A stretch of DNA of 47,224 nt from Candidatus Eisenbacteria bacterium (GTDB lineage Bacteria; Eisenbacteria; RBG-16-71-46; SZUA-252), in assembly GCA_005893275.1 (NCBI GenBank), contig VBOW01000028.1:1-47224 (forward strand). The letters run 5' to 3'. Of this stretch, positions 35,664 to 43,936 are shown piece after piece. A program made the translations under genes and the position numbers. The notes beneath the pieces are model-generated. The model was not told the DNA's origin, did not search any database, and saw only the letters and a list, made by a program, of their open reading frames with translations. Every line of letters begins with the position of its first letter. Within the stretch, counting starts at the first letter, position 1.

Positions 35664-35897
35664 CTAGCCCCGGACAGCCTCTCGCGCGCGTTTCATGACC
35701 CGCCACGGATTCGGATACCAGAAGCGGCTCGAGCTCACGACCTCGCGGCCGTCGACGAGGACCGTCAGCTCCCCCAGGCCTCCCCGCTCGACCGCGACTT
35801 CCACGCCGGGTTGTTTTCGAAGGTCCGCGGCCACACGGGCCGCGATGGCCGTCTTGACCAGTCAGACGGGGCAGTGCCGGATGAGGACCCGCTTCAC
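35664..35897 (-). CDS. Candidate selenoprotein, SelW/SelT/SelH (Rdx) family, with in-frame UGA at CxxU
   Basis: The product is 77 residues if UGA at 35864-35862 is read as selenocysteine. The start is GTG 35897, in a GTGA overlap with the upstream secreted-protein gene, and GAGGGGAG lies 7 nt before it. The protein opens MKRVLIRHCPVU, so Sec12 is the second member of C9-x-x-U12. After the UGA the frame stays open for 65 codons and matches the Rdx pattern: an Ala-rich helix (VKTAIAARVAADLRKQPG), then VEVAVERGGLGELTVLVDG, REVVSSSRFWYPNP and a basic C-terminal helix. Codons end mostly in G or C on both sides of the UGA. Rdx proteins are thioredoxin-fold redox proteins. A point mutation or sequencing error from TGC/TGT is the main alternative. 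Confidence 0.8.
35822..35861 (-). promoter_or_regulatory. Putative bacterial SECIS hairpin downstream of UGA
   Basis: Starting 24 nt after the UGA, a five-base loop CGUGU (35837-35833) is closed by a perfect seven-pair stem, CGCGGCC (35844-35838) with GGCCGCG (35832-35826). A lower helix GGUC/GACC (35859-35856 and 35825-35822) can form below an 11-nt bulge on the 5' side. The loop distance and a G within its first two bases fit the published bacterial SECIS consensus (loop 16-37 nt from UGA), the element bound by SelB. GC-rich DNA forms such hairpins by chance fairly often, so this supports but does not prove recoding. Confidence 0.65.
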
Positions 35898-36841
35898 GGG
35901 CCCGCTCCCCTCTTGGCGGGACCCTCCGCGGGGCGCAGCGCGCCGCCCCCGACCTCCTCGACGGCGGCGGTGAACCGCATCCATTCGATCCCGGCCCTTC
36001 CGCCGGGCGCGTGCGCCGCGAGATTCATCTCCTCGACGGTGAGCACGCCGCGGCCCTCACGGGCGACGCGCTCGACCTCCTCCTCGGTCACGCCGTGATC
36101 GGCGGAGGGGCCCTGAATCGTCTTTCCGACCTCGCGCGAGAATATGAATTCACGCCTCTGCCGTGGAGCGTTCACGTCCCCCCGGTTGGGGCCCGGAGGT
36201 GTGAGCCGGGCGAGGTTTTCGCCGGGCCTCATCGTATCGCGAATCGCGATCTCCCACCCGAGCGGCAGCGGATTGAGCTCGAGACGGAGCCCGTCCCAGA
36301 GATCGTGGACGAAACGCTCGCCGCGCGTCACACGCGCCCCGAACAAGGCGGTCCGGCCCCGGACGAACGCGTGATCGGGGCAGTTCTCGCACGAGTAGCC
36401 GGCCAGGTGAAGCGTGTCGGGTCCCTCGAAATCCGCGAGCATCCTGCGTTCGTATGACTCGTACCAGCCTTCGAATTGGAGCGCCTGGATGACATTCCCT
36501 CCCGGCTCGGACTGCTCGGAGAAGAGATAGCCGCCGCGGCAGAGCACCGTGTCGCGCGTGGCCCGGCGCTCGTGGAACTCGTACGTCATATCCGGCCGGA
36601 GGACGAGGGTCCGCGCGGCCCCCTTGGTTTCGGGATCCGAGTCCGCCACCAGCCCCTCGCTCTTGATCCAGAGCCACGTACCGAAATAGCGGCCAAGATC
36701 AGGTACAAGGGAACGGTCCGCTCCCAGGTCGCCGGGCCGCGACGGGGCGGCCTTATGTCCCTGCGCCTCGGGCGCGGCGCAGGAACGCCCAGGCACCGTC
36801 AGGAGCAGGGCCATCCCCCCCGCCCGGAGGAGGCGCGTCAC
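35894..36841 (-). CDS. Secreted protein of unknown function
   Basis: The product is 315 residues if it starts at GTG 36841, which overlaps the upstream lipoprotein stop in GTGA form; ATG 36856 is the alternative. The N-terminus is a Sec signal (TRLLRAGGMALLLTVPG, then RSCAAP). The mature protein has a beta-rich first half (LGRYFGTWLWIKSEGL, TLVLRPDMTYEF, VLCRGGYLFSE) somewhat like lipocalin-type barrels, then SCENCPDHAF with a C-x2-C pair, and a charged C-terminal region rich in Glu and Arg. No family recognised. It is directly coupled to the candidate selenoprotein by a 4-nt overlap, so exported thiol chemistry is conceivable but unproven. Confidence 0.75.
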   Translation of the reverse strand: MTRLLRAGGMALLLTVPGRSCAAPEAQGHKAAPSRPGDLGADRSLVPDLGRYFGTWLWIKSEGLVADSDPETKGAARTLVLRPDMTYEFHERRATRDTVLCRGGYLFSEQSEPGGNVIQALQFEGWYESYERRMLADFEGPDTLHLAGYSCENCPDHAFVRGRTALFGARVTRGERFVHDLWDGLRLELNPLPLGWEIAIRDTMRPGENLARLTPPGPNRGDVNAPRQRREFIFSREVGKTIQGPSADHGVTEEEVERVAREGRGVLTVEEMNLAAHAPGGRAGIEWMRFTAAVEEVGGGALRPAEGPAKRGAGP

Positions 36842-37425
36842 ATCGAGAAATCGCATGCGATGGGGTTCGTGTAGACAGTGGCGGTGAACCGGCCGCGCAC
36901 GCGGATCCGGCCGCCCCCGGCAAACTCGCTCCCCAAGAACGCGTCGATGGTCGCGTCGATGCGCGTGGGAGGACCGCACGAGAGCGAATGGATCGTGACG
37001 GTGCCGGACGAGCCCTGCTCGACGCTGCTCGCCTCGTTCCCCGTACCCACATCGTAGACGAAGACCATGACAGGGCCCTGCCCCGCGGCGGGAGTCGGGA
37101 GCGAGAAGACGGAGTCTTGGGTCATCTCGTCGGGAATCACGAACATCTTCCATGTCGAGCGCGCCTTCGTGTTGTCGTAGTAGAGAATCTTCACGGTCTC
37201 TCGATTGATGTACCCCGGCTCCCAGAGGGAGCAGCAGACCGCGTGGGTCCTCCCCATGAGAATGGTCGTGGAGTCCTCGCGGGTGAAGGTGAAGCCGTCG
37301 GAGATGGAGTTGCTCCCGGGCGGCCGGATCGGCGTCGTCGGCTTGTTGGAGCCGCACCCAAGGCACGCGAGACTCGCCGCCAGAACGGCGAGCGCGAGCC
37401 TTCTCACGCCCGTTGCCTCGAGCAT
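36838..37425 (-). CDS. Lipoprotein of unknown function
   Basis: The product is 195 residues from ATG 37425, with GGAGGG six nt upstream; a longer frame upstream is not signal-like. The signal runs VRRLALAVLAASLACLGC, with the lipobox CLGC placing the lipidated Cys at about 24. The mature part includes SISDGFTFTREDSTTILMGRTH, an unusual VCCSLWEPGY with adjacent cysteines, YYDNTKARSTWKMFVIPDE and a beta-rich C-terminus. I do not recognise it. It begins a three-gene minus-strand unit with the secreted protein and the candidate selenoprotein, each joined by GTGA overlaps. Confidence 0.78.
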   Translation of the reverse strand: MLEATGVRRLALAVLAASLACLGCGSNKPTTPIRPPGSNSISDGFTFTREDSTTILMGRTHAVCCSLWEPGYINRETVKILYYDNTKARSTWKMFVIPDEMTQDSVFSLPTPAAGQGPVMVFVYDVGTGNEASSVEQGSSGTVTIHSLSCGPPTRIDATIDAFLGSEFAGGGRIRVRGRFTATVYTNPIACDFSM

Positions 37426-37577
37426 CCGGTCCCTCCGAAGTCCGCCGCTTGCGCCTTCCGACGGGTTGTATTTTACTTCCTGCCCTACGCGCCTGTCCCT
37501 GATCCCTTTCACAGGGACCAAGCTCGTCCCATCGCCTGCTCCAGAGGGGGCAGCAGCTCAGAAGGAGGAGTCCCATC

Positions 37578-38102
37578 ATGAAAGCGCGCGGTATGGCCTT
37601 GGCGGTCCTGACCTTGGGCTTTGCTGCGGCGGCCTTCGCGGCCGAGCCGAAGCACGAGACGCCTGCCGGTCCCCCGAACCCCGGTTTTGAGCGGCTCAAG
37701 GCGCTCATCGGCTCGTGGGAGGGCACGGGGGAGGATGGAAAACCGGTCGCGATTTCCTACAGCCTGATTTCCGGCGGGTCCGCGTTGGAGGAAAAGCTCG
37801 GCCCGGCCGACGAGCCGAGCATGGTCACGATGTATCATCCGGACGGCGCCACCGTCCTCATGACTCACTATTGCGCCGCCCAGAACCAGCCGCGGCTGCG
37901 AGCCAAAGCCGCCTCGCCGGACGCCAGGACCCTCGAATTCACCTTCGTCGACTGCTCCAATCTATCCTCCAAGGACGCGGGCCACATGCACCATCTCGTG
38001 CTGAGCTTCGAGGACCCGGATCATTTTTCGCAGGAGTGGACCTGGAAGGAAAACGCCAAGGAGCGGAAGACTCTGTTCCATTTCTCGAGAAGGAAGGCAT
38101 AG
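37578..38102 (+). CDS. Secreted DUF1579-like protein
   Basis: The product is 174 residues, from an ATG with AAGGAGGAG upstream. Residues 1-22 are a signal peptide ending AFAAE. The mature domain begins PGFERLKALIGSWEGTGEDGKPVAISYSLISGGSALEEKLG. It continues with MVTMYHPDGATVLMTHYCAAQNQPRLRAK and FTFVDCSNL, and ends FSQEWTWKENAKERKTLFHFSR. This LIGSW-type opening and barrel pattern is common in small lipocalin-like or DUF1579-type proteins, whose function is unknown. It is divergent from the lipoprotein at 37425, with a 152-nt gap that must hold two promoters. Confidence 0.82.
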   Translation: MKARGMALAVLTLGFAAAAFAAEPKHETPAGPPNPGFERLKALIGSWEGTGEDGKPVAISYSLISGGSALEEKLGPADEPSMVTMYHPDGATVLMTHYCAAQNQPRLRAKAASPDARTLEFTFVDCSNLSSKDAGHMHHLVLSFEDPDHFSQEWTWKENAKERKTLFHFSRRKA

Positions 38103-38112
38103 GGGCAGACAG

Positions 38113-38137
38113 GCGTCCGCGGCCCGGCCGCGGACGC
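38113..38137. terminator. Bidirectional terminator-like hairpin
   Basis: A perfect 11-bp inverted repeat, GCGTCCGCGGC (38113-38123) and GCCGCGGACGC (38127-38137), has a three-base loop. It lies exactly between the convergent stops of the DUF1579-like gene and the hydroxyacid oxidase. There is no T-run on either side, so termination may be weak or factor-assisted. Confidence 0.6.
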
Positions 38138-39307
38138 TCAGCCGCCGGCGATGAGCGAGCGGTCGATCGCCTTCACGTCGGGACAGCCGCAAAGCGCCAT
38201 CGCGAGCATCAGCTCCTGGCGGAGCAGCTCGAGCACGCGCGCGACCCCTTGCTCCCCGGCCGCCGCGAGGCCCCAGAGGCAGGGGCGGCCGACCAAGACG
38301 GCACGCGCGCCGAGCGCCAAGGCCTTCAGCACGTCCGTCCCGCGGCGGACCCCTCCGTCCATGAAAACCTCGAGCCGTCCCGCGGCGGCGTCGACCACGC
38401 GTGGCAGGGCCTTGAGCGAGGCTTCCGTCCCGTCGAGCTGTCTTCCCCCGTGGTTCGACACGATGATGGCGTCGATACCCTGTTCGGCCGCCCGCGCGGC
38501 GTCTTCGGCCGCGATGATTCCCTTCAGGATGATCGGAAGCTTGGTTTCGCTCCGGAGCCATTCGACGGAGCTCCACGTGAGCGAGGCGTCGAGCTGCCGG
38601 GCGGCATAGGCGGCGAAGCTCCCCCCCATCGTCGCCGCATCGAGACCGACCGCCTCGAAATTACTGATACAGAGCCCCGCGGGAAGAGCGAACTTGTTCC
38701 TGATGTCGCGCTCGCGACATCCCAGAAGCGGCGTATCGACCGTGAGGCAGAGCGCGCGGTATCCGGCCGCTCCCGCCCGGTGGATCAGGCTTCGCGCCAG
38801 GGAGCGGTCCTTGTAGACGTACAGCTGATACCAGAGCGGCCCCGTCGCGGCGCCCGCAATCTCCTCGAGCGAATAGGTGGATATCGTGCTCGCCACCATG
38901 AGCGTCCGCGCGGCACCCGCCGCGCGCGCCGTCGCCAGCTCTCCGTCCGGATGGGCGAGGCGATGGAACGCGGTGGGAGCGATGAGGACCGGCATCGAGA
39001 CCGGCGTGCCGAGCACCGACGTGGCCGTGTCGATGCGGCTCACGTCCACGAGGACGCGCGGCCTCAGGAAGACATCGGCGAACGCGCCGCGATTGGCCGC
39101 GAGGGTGCGCTCGTCCTCGGCGCCGCCGGCGTAGTAATCGTAGAAGGCCCGCTCCATGCGATCGCGGGCGAGCGCCTCGAAATCGAGCACGTTCGCGCAG
39201 CCGTCGATCGGCGAGGCCCGGGACGAGCGCCTCCCTTCCCGCGCGGCCAAGACGACCCCTCGTCGCGCGGCCTTCTTCGGCGCGCGTGCCCTCTTCCTCG
39301 GACTCAC
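38138..39307 (-). CDS. FMN-dependent alpha-hydroxyacid oxidase/dehydrogenase
   Basis: The product is up to 389 residues from GTG 39307. The FMN (glycolate/lactate oxidase) family features are present: AFYDYYAGGAEDERTLAANR, PVLIAPTAFHRLAHPDGE, WYQLYVYKDRSLA, ALCLTVDTPLLGCRERDIRN, LKGIIAAEDA, and the active-site SNHGGRQLDGTEASL with catalytic His followed by Arg. DGGVRRGTDVLKALALGA binds the FMN phosphate. It oxidises a 2-hydroxyacid to a 2-oxoacid; which one is not clear. The first 30 residues are very basic and probably not part of the fold, so the real start may be later, although no good internal start is visible. It follows mnmA by 16 nt. Confidence 0.92.
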   Translation of the reverse strand: MSPRKRARAPKKAARRGVVLAAREGRRSSRASPIDGCANVLDFEALARDRMERAFYDYYAGGAEDERTLAANRGAFADVFLRPRVLVDVSRIDTATSVLGTPVSMPVLIAPTAFHRLAHPDGELATARAAGAARTLMVASTISTYSLEEIAGAATGPLWYQLYVYKDRSLARSLIHRAGAAGYRALCLTVDTPLLGCRERDIRNKFALPAGLCISNFEAVGLDAATMGGSFAAYAARQLDASLTWSSVEWLRSETKLPIILKGIIAAEDAARAAEQGIDAIIVSNHGGRQLDGTEASLKALPRVVDAAAGRLEVFMDGGVRRGTDVLKALALGARAVLVGRPCLWGLAAAGEQGVARVLELLRQELMLAMALCGCPDVKAIDRSLIAGG

Positions 39308-39323
39308 GGACTCACGCGTTCGG

Positions 39324-40436
39324 CTACTCCGCAGCGACTTCTTCGATGACGCCGCCGGCCACGACCCGGTCCCCGTCGTACAAGACGAGCGACTGGCCTG
39401 GGGTCATCGCGCGCTGCGCGGCGGCGAAGGTTACCGTGGCGGACCCGGGCCCCGCGGGCGTCAGAACCGCCGGGGAGGGCGTGTGAAGGTATCGAATCTT
39501 CCCCAGGAGGTCGACCGGGCCCTGCGGGGTAAACCCGGCGGTGTAATTCACCCGCGAAAGCCTCGCGCGACGCTTGAGCAGCGCCTCCTCGCGGTCGACG
39601 GTCACCGCGCCGGTGGAGGCGTCGATCGCGCTCACGTAGACCCGCTCCCCCGCGGAGACGTGGAGGCCGCGGCGTTGCCCGATCGTGAAGGAGTGCACCC
39701 CCTCATGGGTCCCGAGCGCGCGCCCCGAGCGGTCGCGGAGCACCCCGCGCTTCGCGGCGCTCAGGCGCTCCGGGAAGCGTTGCTTGAGAAACTCGAGGTA
39801 CGTCTTCCCCTCGACGAAACAGATGTCCTGGCTCTCACGCTTATCCGCGACGGGAAGGCTAAGCGCCCGCGCCTTCTCGCGCACAAGGTCCTTGGTCAGA
39901 TGCCCGAGCGGAAAGAGCGAACGGCGAAGCGTGGCCTGGGTGAGCCCCCACAGGACGTAGGACTGATCCTTCGCCGGATCGGTCGCCCGGAGGAGCGTCG
40001 CCCTGCCGTCGCCGTCGAAGCCGCGGCGGGCATAATGCCCGGTCGCGACATAGTCGCATCCGAAGCTCTCCGCCCGGCGCATCAGCTCGCCGAACTTGAG
40101 CCAGTTGTTGCACTGGACGCAAGGATTCGGCGTGCGGCCGGAAAGATACTCCCCCACGAAATCTTCGATCACGTGCTCGCGGAAATCCCTTTCGAGGTTC
40201 AGCACATAGTGGGCGAATCCCATGCGCCGCGCCACCGCCCGGGCATCGTCGATCGCCTCGAGCGTGCAGCATCCGCGGCTCGGGCTCGGGCCCTCCGCAT
40301 AGCACCAGAGCTTCATCGTGACGCCGATCACCGTGTGCCCCCGCTCGGCGAGCACGGCCGCGGCGACCGAGGAATCGACGCCGCCGCTCATGGCGACCAG
40401 GATGGTCGATGGGTTCCCAGGGATGAAATTCGTCAC
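39324..40436 (-). CDS. mnmA: tRNA-specific 2-thiouridylase MnmA
   Basis: The product is 370 residues from GTG 40436, 8 nt after the cysteine desulfurase stop. It adds sulfur to U34 of tRNA Lys, Glu and Gln using ATP. The P-loop is [13 protein letters not shown] (about 14-26), the tRNA-contacting segment is [15 protein letters not shown] with catalytic C106, and the second active-site cysteine is C206 in [25 protein letters not shown] and FTIGQRRGL are also family-typical. The frame extends further upstream into the desulfurase gene, but that part is not protein-like. Pairing with a dedicated cysteine desulfurase directly upstream gives a sulfur-relay operon. Confidence 0.97.
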   Translation of the reverse strand: MTNFIPGNPSTILVAMSGGVDSSVAAAVLAERGHTVIGVTMKLWCYAEGPSPSRGCCTLEAIDDARAVARRMGFAHYVLNLERDFREHVIEDFVGEYLSGRTPNPCVQCNNWLKFGELMRRAESFGCDYVATGHYARRGFDGDGRATLLRATDPAKDQSYVLWGLTQATLRRSLFPLGHLTKDLVREKARALSLPVADKRESQDICFVEGKTYLEFLKQRFPERLSAAKRGVLRDRSGRALGTHEGVHSFTIGQRRGLHVSAGERVYVSAIDASTGAVTVDREEALLKRRARLSRVNYTAGFTPQGPVDLLGKIRYLHTPSPAVLTPAGPGSATVTFAAAQRAMTPGQSLVLYDGDRVVAGGVIEEVAAE

Positions 40437-40444
40437 GGCTTTTT

Positions 40445-41605
40445 CTACGAGGCTGCGGTGGGAGACGCGGCACGAAGCTTGGAAACGACTGCGGGGAGAA
40501 CCTCCAGCACCCGATCGACCTCCTGCTCGGTGGTACATCGGCCCAGGCTGAACCGCACCGCGGACTGGGCGATCTCGCGCGGCACGCCCATCGCGAGGAG
40601 GACGTGGGACGGATGCGAGGAACCCGCCTTGCACGCGGCGCCGCTCGACACCGCGATTCCCTTCATGTCGAGCGATAGAATCAAATGCTCCCCCTCGGCT
40701 CCCACGAATGAAAGATGCGATGTGTTCGGCACGCGCGGCGCTCCGTCCCCGTGGCGGATCACGTTGGGCACCCGCTCCATGATCTGGGCCTCGAGCCGGT
40801 CCCTCAGCCGGGCGACCCTCGGAGCCGTGTCCCGAAGCTCCTGGAGCGCCAGCTCGCACGCCTTGCCGAGCCCGACGATCGCGGGCACGTTTTCCGTGCC
40901 GGGGCGCCTCCCCTTCTCGTGCTCGCCGCCGAATTGGAGCGGCACCGGCTTGAAGCCCCGCTTGACGTAAAGCGCGCCCACGCCCTTCGGCGCATAGAAC
41001 TTGTGCCCGGCAATGGTCGCCAGGGTCGCTTGCCACGTCTGAACGTCGATCGGCATCTTCCCCGCGACCTGGACGGCGTCCACATGGTATGCGACGCCCC
41101 GCCCCGCGCAGATCGCTCCGATTTCCGCGACCGGCTGCACGACGCCGGTCTCGTTGTTTGCGGCCATGACCGAAACGAGCGCCGTGTCGGTCCGGATCGC
41201 CGCCGCGATCGACTCGGGCGCGACGACTCCGCGCGCGTCGGGCGGGACGCGGGTGACCGTGAATCCCTCGCGCTCCAGCGCGTCGGCCGCGTGCCGGACC
41301 GCGTCGTGCTCGACCGCGCTCACGATCACGTGGCGCCCCTTCAGGGGAAGGGCCCGCGCGCCGCCCATCACCCCGATGTTGTCGGATTCGGTTCCGCCGC
41401 TCGTGAAGACGATCTCCGCGGGCGTTGCGTTCAGGAGCGCCGCGACCTGGGCCCGGGCGTCCTCGATCGCCCCCTTCGACTCCTGGCCGAAGGCGTGGAC
41501 GCTCGACGCGTTCCCGAAATGCTCGCCGAAATACGGAAGCATCGCCTCGAGGACCTCGGGGCGAACAGGGGTGCTGGCGTTATGGTCGAGGTAGATGCGG
41601 GACAT
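40445..41605 (-). CDS. Cysteine desulfurase (NifS/IscS family)
   Basis: The product is 386 residues from ATG 41605, with GGAGGG about 10 nt upstream. It takes sulfur from cysteine as an enzyme persulfide. Motifs are [15 protein letters not shown], the PLP phosphate site [18 protein letters not shown], the PLP lysine K202 in [12 protein letters not shown], and the persulfide cysteine C325 in [11 protein letters not shown]. The short GSACxSG-type loop indicates the group I (NifS/IscS-like) branch. It precedes mnmA by 8 nt, so its main job here is probably tRNA thiolation, although Fe-S assembly is possible. No iscU lies nearby. Confidence 0.95.
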   Translation of the reverse strand: MSRIYLDHNASTPVRPEVLEAMLPYFGEHFGNASSVHAFGQESKGAIEDARAQVAALLNATPAEIVFTSGGTESDNIGVMGGARALPLKGRHVIVSAVEHDAVRHAADALEREGFTVTRVPPDARGVVAPESIAAAIRTDTALVSVMAANNETGVVQPVAEIGAICAGRGVAYHVDAVQVAGKMPIDVQTWQATLATIAGHKFYAPKGVGALYVKRGFKPVPLQFGGEHEKGRRPGTENVPAIVGLGKACELALQELRDTAPRVARLRDRLEAQIMERVPNVIRHGDGAPRVPNTSHLSFVGAEGEHLILSLDMKGIAVSSGAACKAGSSHPSHVLLAMGVPREIAQSAVRFSLGRCTTEQEVDRVLEVLPAVVSKLRAASPTAAS

Positions 41606-41649
41606 GGGTCGGAACCCTCCAGGGATCACGCTCAGGCTAACAAAGCAAA

Positions 41650-41677
41650 GGGGCCGAGCGCAACGGCGCTCGGCCCC
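41650..41677 (-). terminator. Intrinsic terminator downstream of the cyclophilin gene
   Basis: A perfect 12-bp inverted repeat, GGGGCCGAGCGC (41650-41661) and GCGCTCGGCCCC (41666-41677), has a four-base loop. Read on the minus strand it begins 20 nt after the cyclophilin stop and is followed by TTTGCTTTGTT, a U-rich tail. It separates the cyclophilin gene from the desulfurase-mnmA operon. Confidence 0.85.
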
Positions 41678-41697
41678 GGAGCAGCGTTACGCCCGTA

Positions 41698-42597
41698 CTA
41701 CTTGCCGCCTTGCGGTTCGTTCCCGCCCTCGCTCTGGGGGGGAGTCTGCGTTTCCGGATTGGCCTTGTCGCCGGCCTCACCCGTCGCCGGCTTGGCGGTC
41801 TCGTCCGAGGGCGTCGTCGCGGCCGGGTTGGTATCCCCCGCCTTCATGTCCATGCCCACGCCCGCGCCCACGCCCGCCTTTACGCCGGCCCGCCGGGTCG
41901 CCGCCGGCTTCGATGCTTCGGTCTTCTTCGCGGCCGCCACGCTCGCGTTGTACGCGGCCCTCGGCGTGATTTTCACCGATTTGATCGTGGTCCACTCGAG
42001 TGGCTTGCTGTTCTCGTTCGGCATTCCCGGATTCGGCCCGGTCGAGGAGTTGGCGATCTTGTCCAGCACGTCCATGCCGGCGATCAGATGCCCGAACGCC
42101 GTGTACTTCCCGTCCAGACCGGAATTGGCGCCGTGCATGATGAAGAACTGCGAGCCGGCCGAATTCGGCGTGCCCGTGTTCGCCATCGAGAGCACACCCT
42201 TCACGTGCTTGTGCGCGTTGAATTCGTCGTTGATCGTGTATCCGGGACCGCCGGTCCCGAGGTTCGGCGCGTTCGGATTCTTGGAATTGGGATCCCCGCC
42301 CTGGATCATGAAGCCCTTGATGATGCGGTGGAACCCCGTCCCGTCGTAATAGCCTTGGCGCGCGAGCTTCTTGAAGTTCGCCACCGTCTGCGGGGCATCC
42401 TTTTCCCAGAACTCGACGACCATCCTCCCTTTCGACGTATCGAGCACCGCCACCTCGTCGGAGGCCGCCTTCGCCGCCGGTCTGGCCGCCTTGGCCGCCG
42501 GGGCCTTGGTCACGGGATCCGCGGCCCACGCAGCGCCGGCCACCAGCACTCCAAAAGCCGCGGTCAGACATACGCTCTTCATGCTCCTTGAAACCAT
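41698..42597 (-). CDS. Secreted cyclophilin-type peptidyl-prolyl isomerase
   Basis: The product is 299 residues from ATG 42597, with AGGAGGAGG seven nt upstream. The signal peptide ends near GAAWAADP. A Lys/Ala/Pro linker follows, then a cyclophilin domain (about 48-220): GTGFHRIIKGFMIQGGDP, GYTINDEFNAHKHVKGVLSMANTG, NSAGSQFFIMHG and LDGKYTAFGHLIAGMDVLDKI, with the catalytic Arg in FHRII. The C-terminal 75 residues are a low-complexity Lys, Ala, Gly, Pro and Glu tail (VKAGVGAGVGMDMKAG and similar), which is unusual for the family. It probably assists folding in the periplasm. Confidence 0.95.
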   Translation of the reverse strand: MVSRSMKSVCLTAAFGVLVAGAAWAADPVTKAPAAKAARPAAKAASDEVAVLDTSKGRMVVEFWEKDAPQTVANFKKLARQGYYDGTGFHRIIKGFMIQGGDPNSKNPNAPNLGTGGPGYTINDEFNAHKHVKGVLSMANTGTPNSAGSQFFIMHGANSGLDGKYTAFGHLIAGMDVLDKIANSSTGPNPGMPNENSKPLEWTTIKSVKITPRAAYNASVAAAKKTEASKPAATRRAGVKAGVGAGVGMDMKAGDTNPAATTPSDETAKPATGEAGDKANPETQTPPQSEGGNEPQGGK

Positions 42598-42640
42598 CGG
42601 GACCTCCTCCTGGTAATGGGTTGCCGCCATGGGCGGCGTT

Positions 42641-43888
42641 CTACTTCGATTGAAGCAGTCGCACGATGCGACGCTGCCGCTCCAGCTCCCGCTTGGCGGC
42701 ATCGGCATACGCCGGATCGTCGAGGGCCGCCTCGAACACCGGGATCGCGTCCGCGTGCCGGCCCAGCTTGTCGAGCGCCTGGGCCCAACAGAAGTGCAGG
42801 CAGCCGCTCGTGCTATCCGCCTGGAGCCCTTCGTGGGCGATCTTGATCGCGCTCTCGTAGCGGTTCGCATCATAGTAGGCGTACGCCATGTTGCAATAGA
42901 CCCCCTTGTAGTTTTCCCTATCCAGCTGGACCACCTCACGGAACTGCTCGACCGCGCGATCCGGCTTGTTCGACTTCGCGTACGCCTGCGCGAGATAGTA
43001 GCGATCCACCGTTCCGAGCGAGTCCCGAATCGCCTCGTAGTGACTGATCGCAAGCGGATAGCGCTCGAGCTTGAAATTCACCCACGCCAGCTGCTTCTTG
43101 GCCTCCAAATCGAGCGGCGCCAGTTGTAAGAGTTTCGTATAGGCGGCCGCCGCTTCGGCATAGAGCCCTGCACGGATGGCGCAGTTCGCGAGCCCGCGGA
43201 TCACCCCTGGGTCCCGCGGGTTCAGCTCGGCCGCCTTGTAGTAGGCGGACATGGCCGCAGGGCTCTTGCCCTGCCGGGAATAGACTTCCCCGATCTCCTG
43301 CTCGACCCGCGACAGCTTGCCGGGATCGTCGCGGGCGATCCGGATGGATCGAGAGCAGATTTCCTCGGCCTCCGAGTACTCCCCGATCTCTGTCAGCGCC
43401 CGGGCGAGCGAGAGCCGCACGTCGAGATCTCCCGGCGAGAGCGCCACCGCCTGCCGGTACGTGGCCGCGGCCCGCTCCAAGTCGCCGGTAGCAGCATACG
43501 CATCGCCGAGCGCCTCGAAGGCCGAGACGATCTGGCTGGAGACACGTGTGGCGCGCTCGAGAAGCGGCAGAGCCTCCGAGTAGCGCCCGCGCTGGACGTT
43601 GACCCGGCCGAGACCCGAGACAGCTTCCAGGGAACCCGGATCCGCCTCCAGGGCTAATCGAAACGCGTGCTCCGCCTCGTCGTACTGGCCGCGCCTCAGA
43701 AACTCGTTCCCCGCCTCGTTTTGGCGCCGCGCCTCCTGATGGCGCGAGTTCGCTCTCTGGGGCGCGGCCTGGACGGGACCCGAATCCGCGGTGGCCCGAG
43801 GACGCTCGTGCGCGGCGCAGCCCACGAAGGCAAGAAGGAACACAGGGGCGGCGAGAACTCGGGTGATGCGTGCGGAGCGCGTCAGCAT
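42641..43888 (-). CDS. TPR-repeat lipoprotein
   Basis: The product is 415 residues from an ATG with AGGAGG nine nt upstream. The signal has the hydrophobic stretch VLAAPVFLLAFVGC, with the lipobox FVGC. The rest is about ten tetratricopeptide repeats (GNEFLRRGQYDEAEHAFRLALEADP, then GDAYAATGDLERAAATYRQAVALSP and so on). It ends with a short basic helix RQRRIVRLLQSK. It should act as a protein-protein scaffold on the periplasmic side of a membrane; the partner is unknown. It lies between the secreted cyclophilin and another TPR protein on the same strand, 48 nt after the latter. Confidence 0.9.
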   Translation of the reverse strand: MLTRSARITRVLAAPVFLLAFVGCAAHERPRATADSGPVQAAPQRANSRHQEARRQNEAGNEFLRRGQYDEAEHAFRLALEADPGSLEAVSGLGRVNVQRGRYSEALPLLERATRVSSQIVSAFEALGDAYAATGDLERAAATYRQAVALSPGDLDVRLSLARALTEIGEYSEAEEICSRSIRIARDDPGKLSRVEQEIGEVYSRQGKSPAAMSAYYKAAELNPRDPGVIRGLANCAIRAGLYAEAAAAYTKLLQLAPLDLEAKKQLAWVNFKLERYPLAISHYEAIRDSLGTVDRYYLAQAYAKSNKPDRAVEQFREVVQLDRENYKGVYCNMAYAYYDANRYESAIKIAHEGLQADSTSGCLHFCWAQALDKLGRHADAIPVFEAALDDPAYADAAKRELERQRRIVRLLQSK

Positions 43889-43936
43889 GAGTCCGTGCCT
43901 CCTAGGGACATGGCGGAAGCGGGAGCGGGGCTCTGG

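Noticed and set aside
35664-35897. Treating the Rdx-like gene as a pseudogene with a nonsense mutation
   Set aside because: The stop falls on the one residue where Sec is expected, the rest is intact, and a SECIS-like hairpin follows. A pseudogene would be expected to show further damage. Sequencing error remains open and is noted in the finding.
37715-39349. A 544-codon plus-strand frame
   Set aside because: It crosses the DUF1579-like gene in another frame and runs antisense to the hydroxyacid oxidase; the translation is Arg-rich without motifs.
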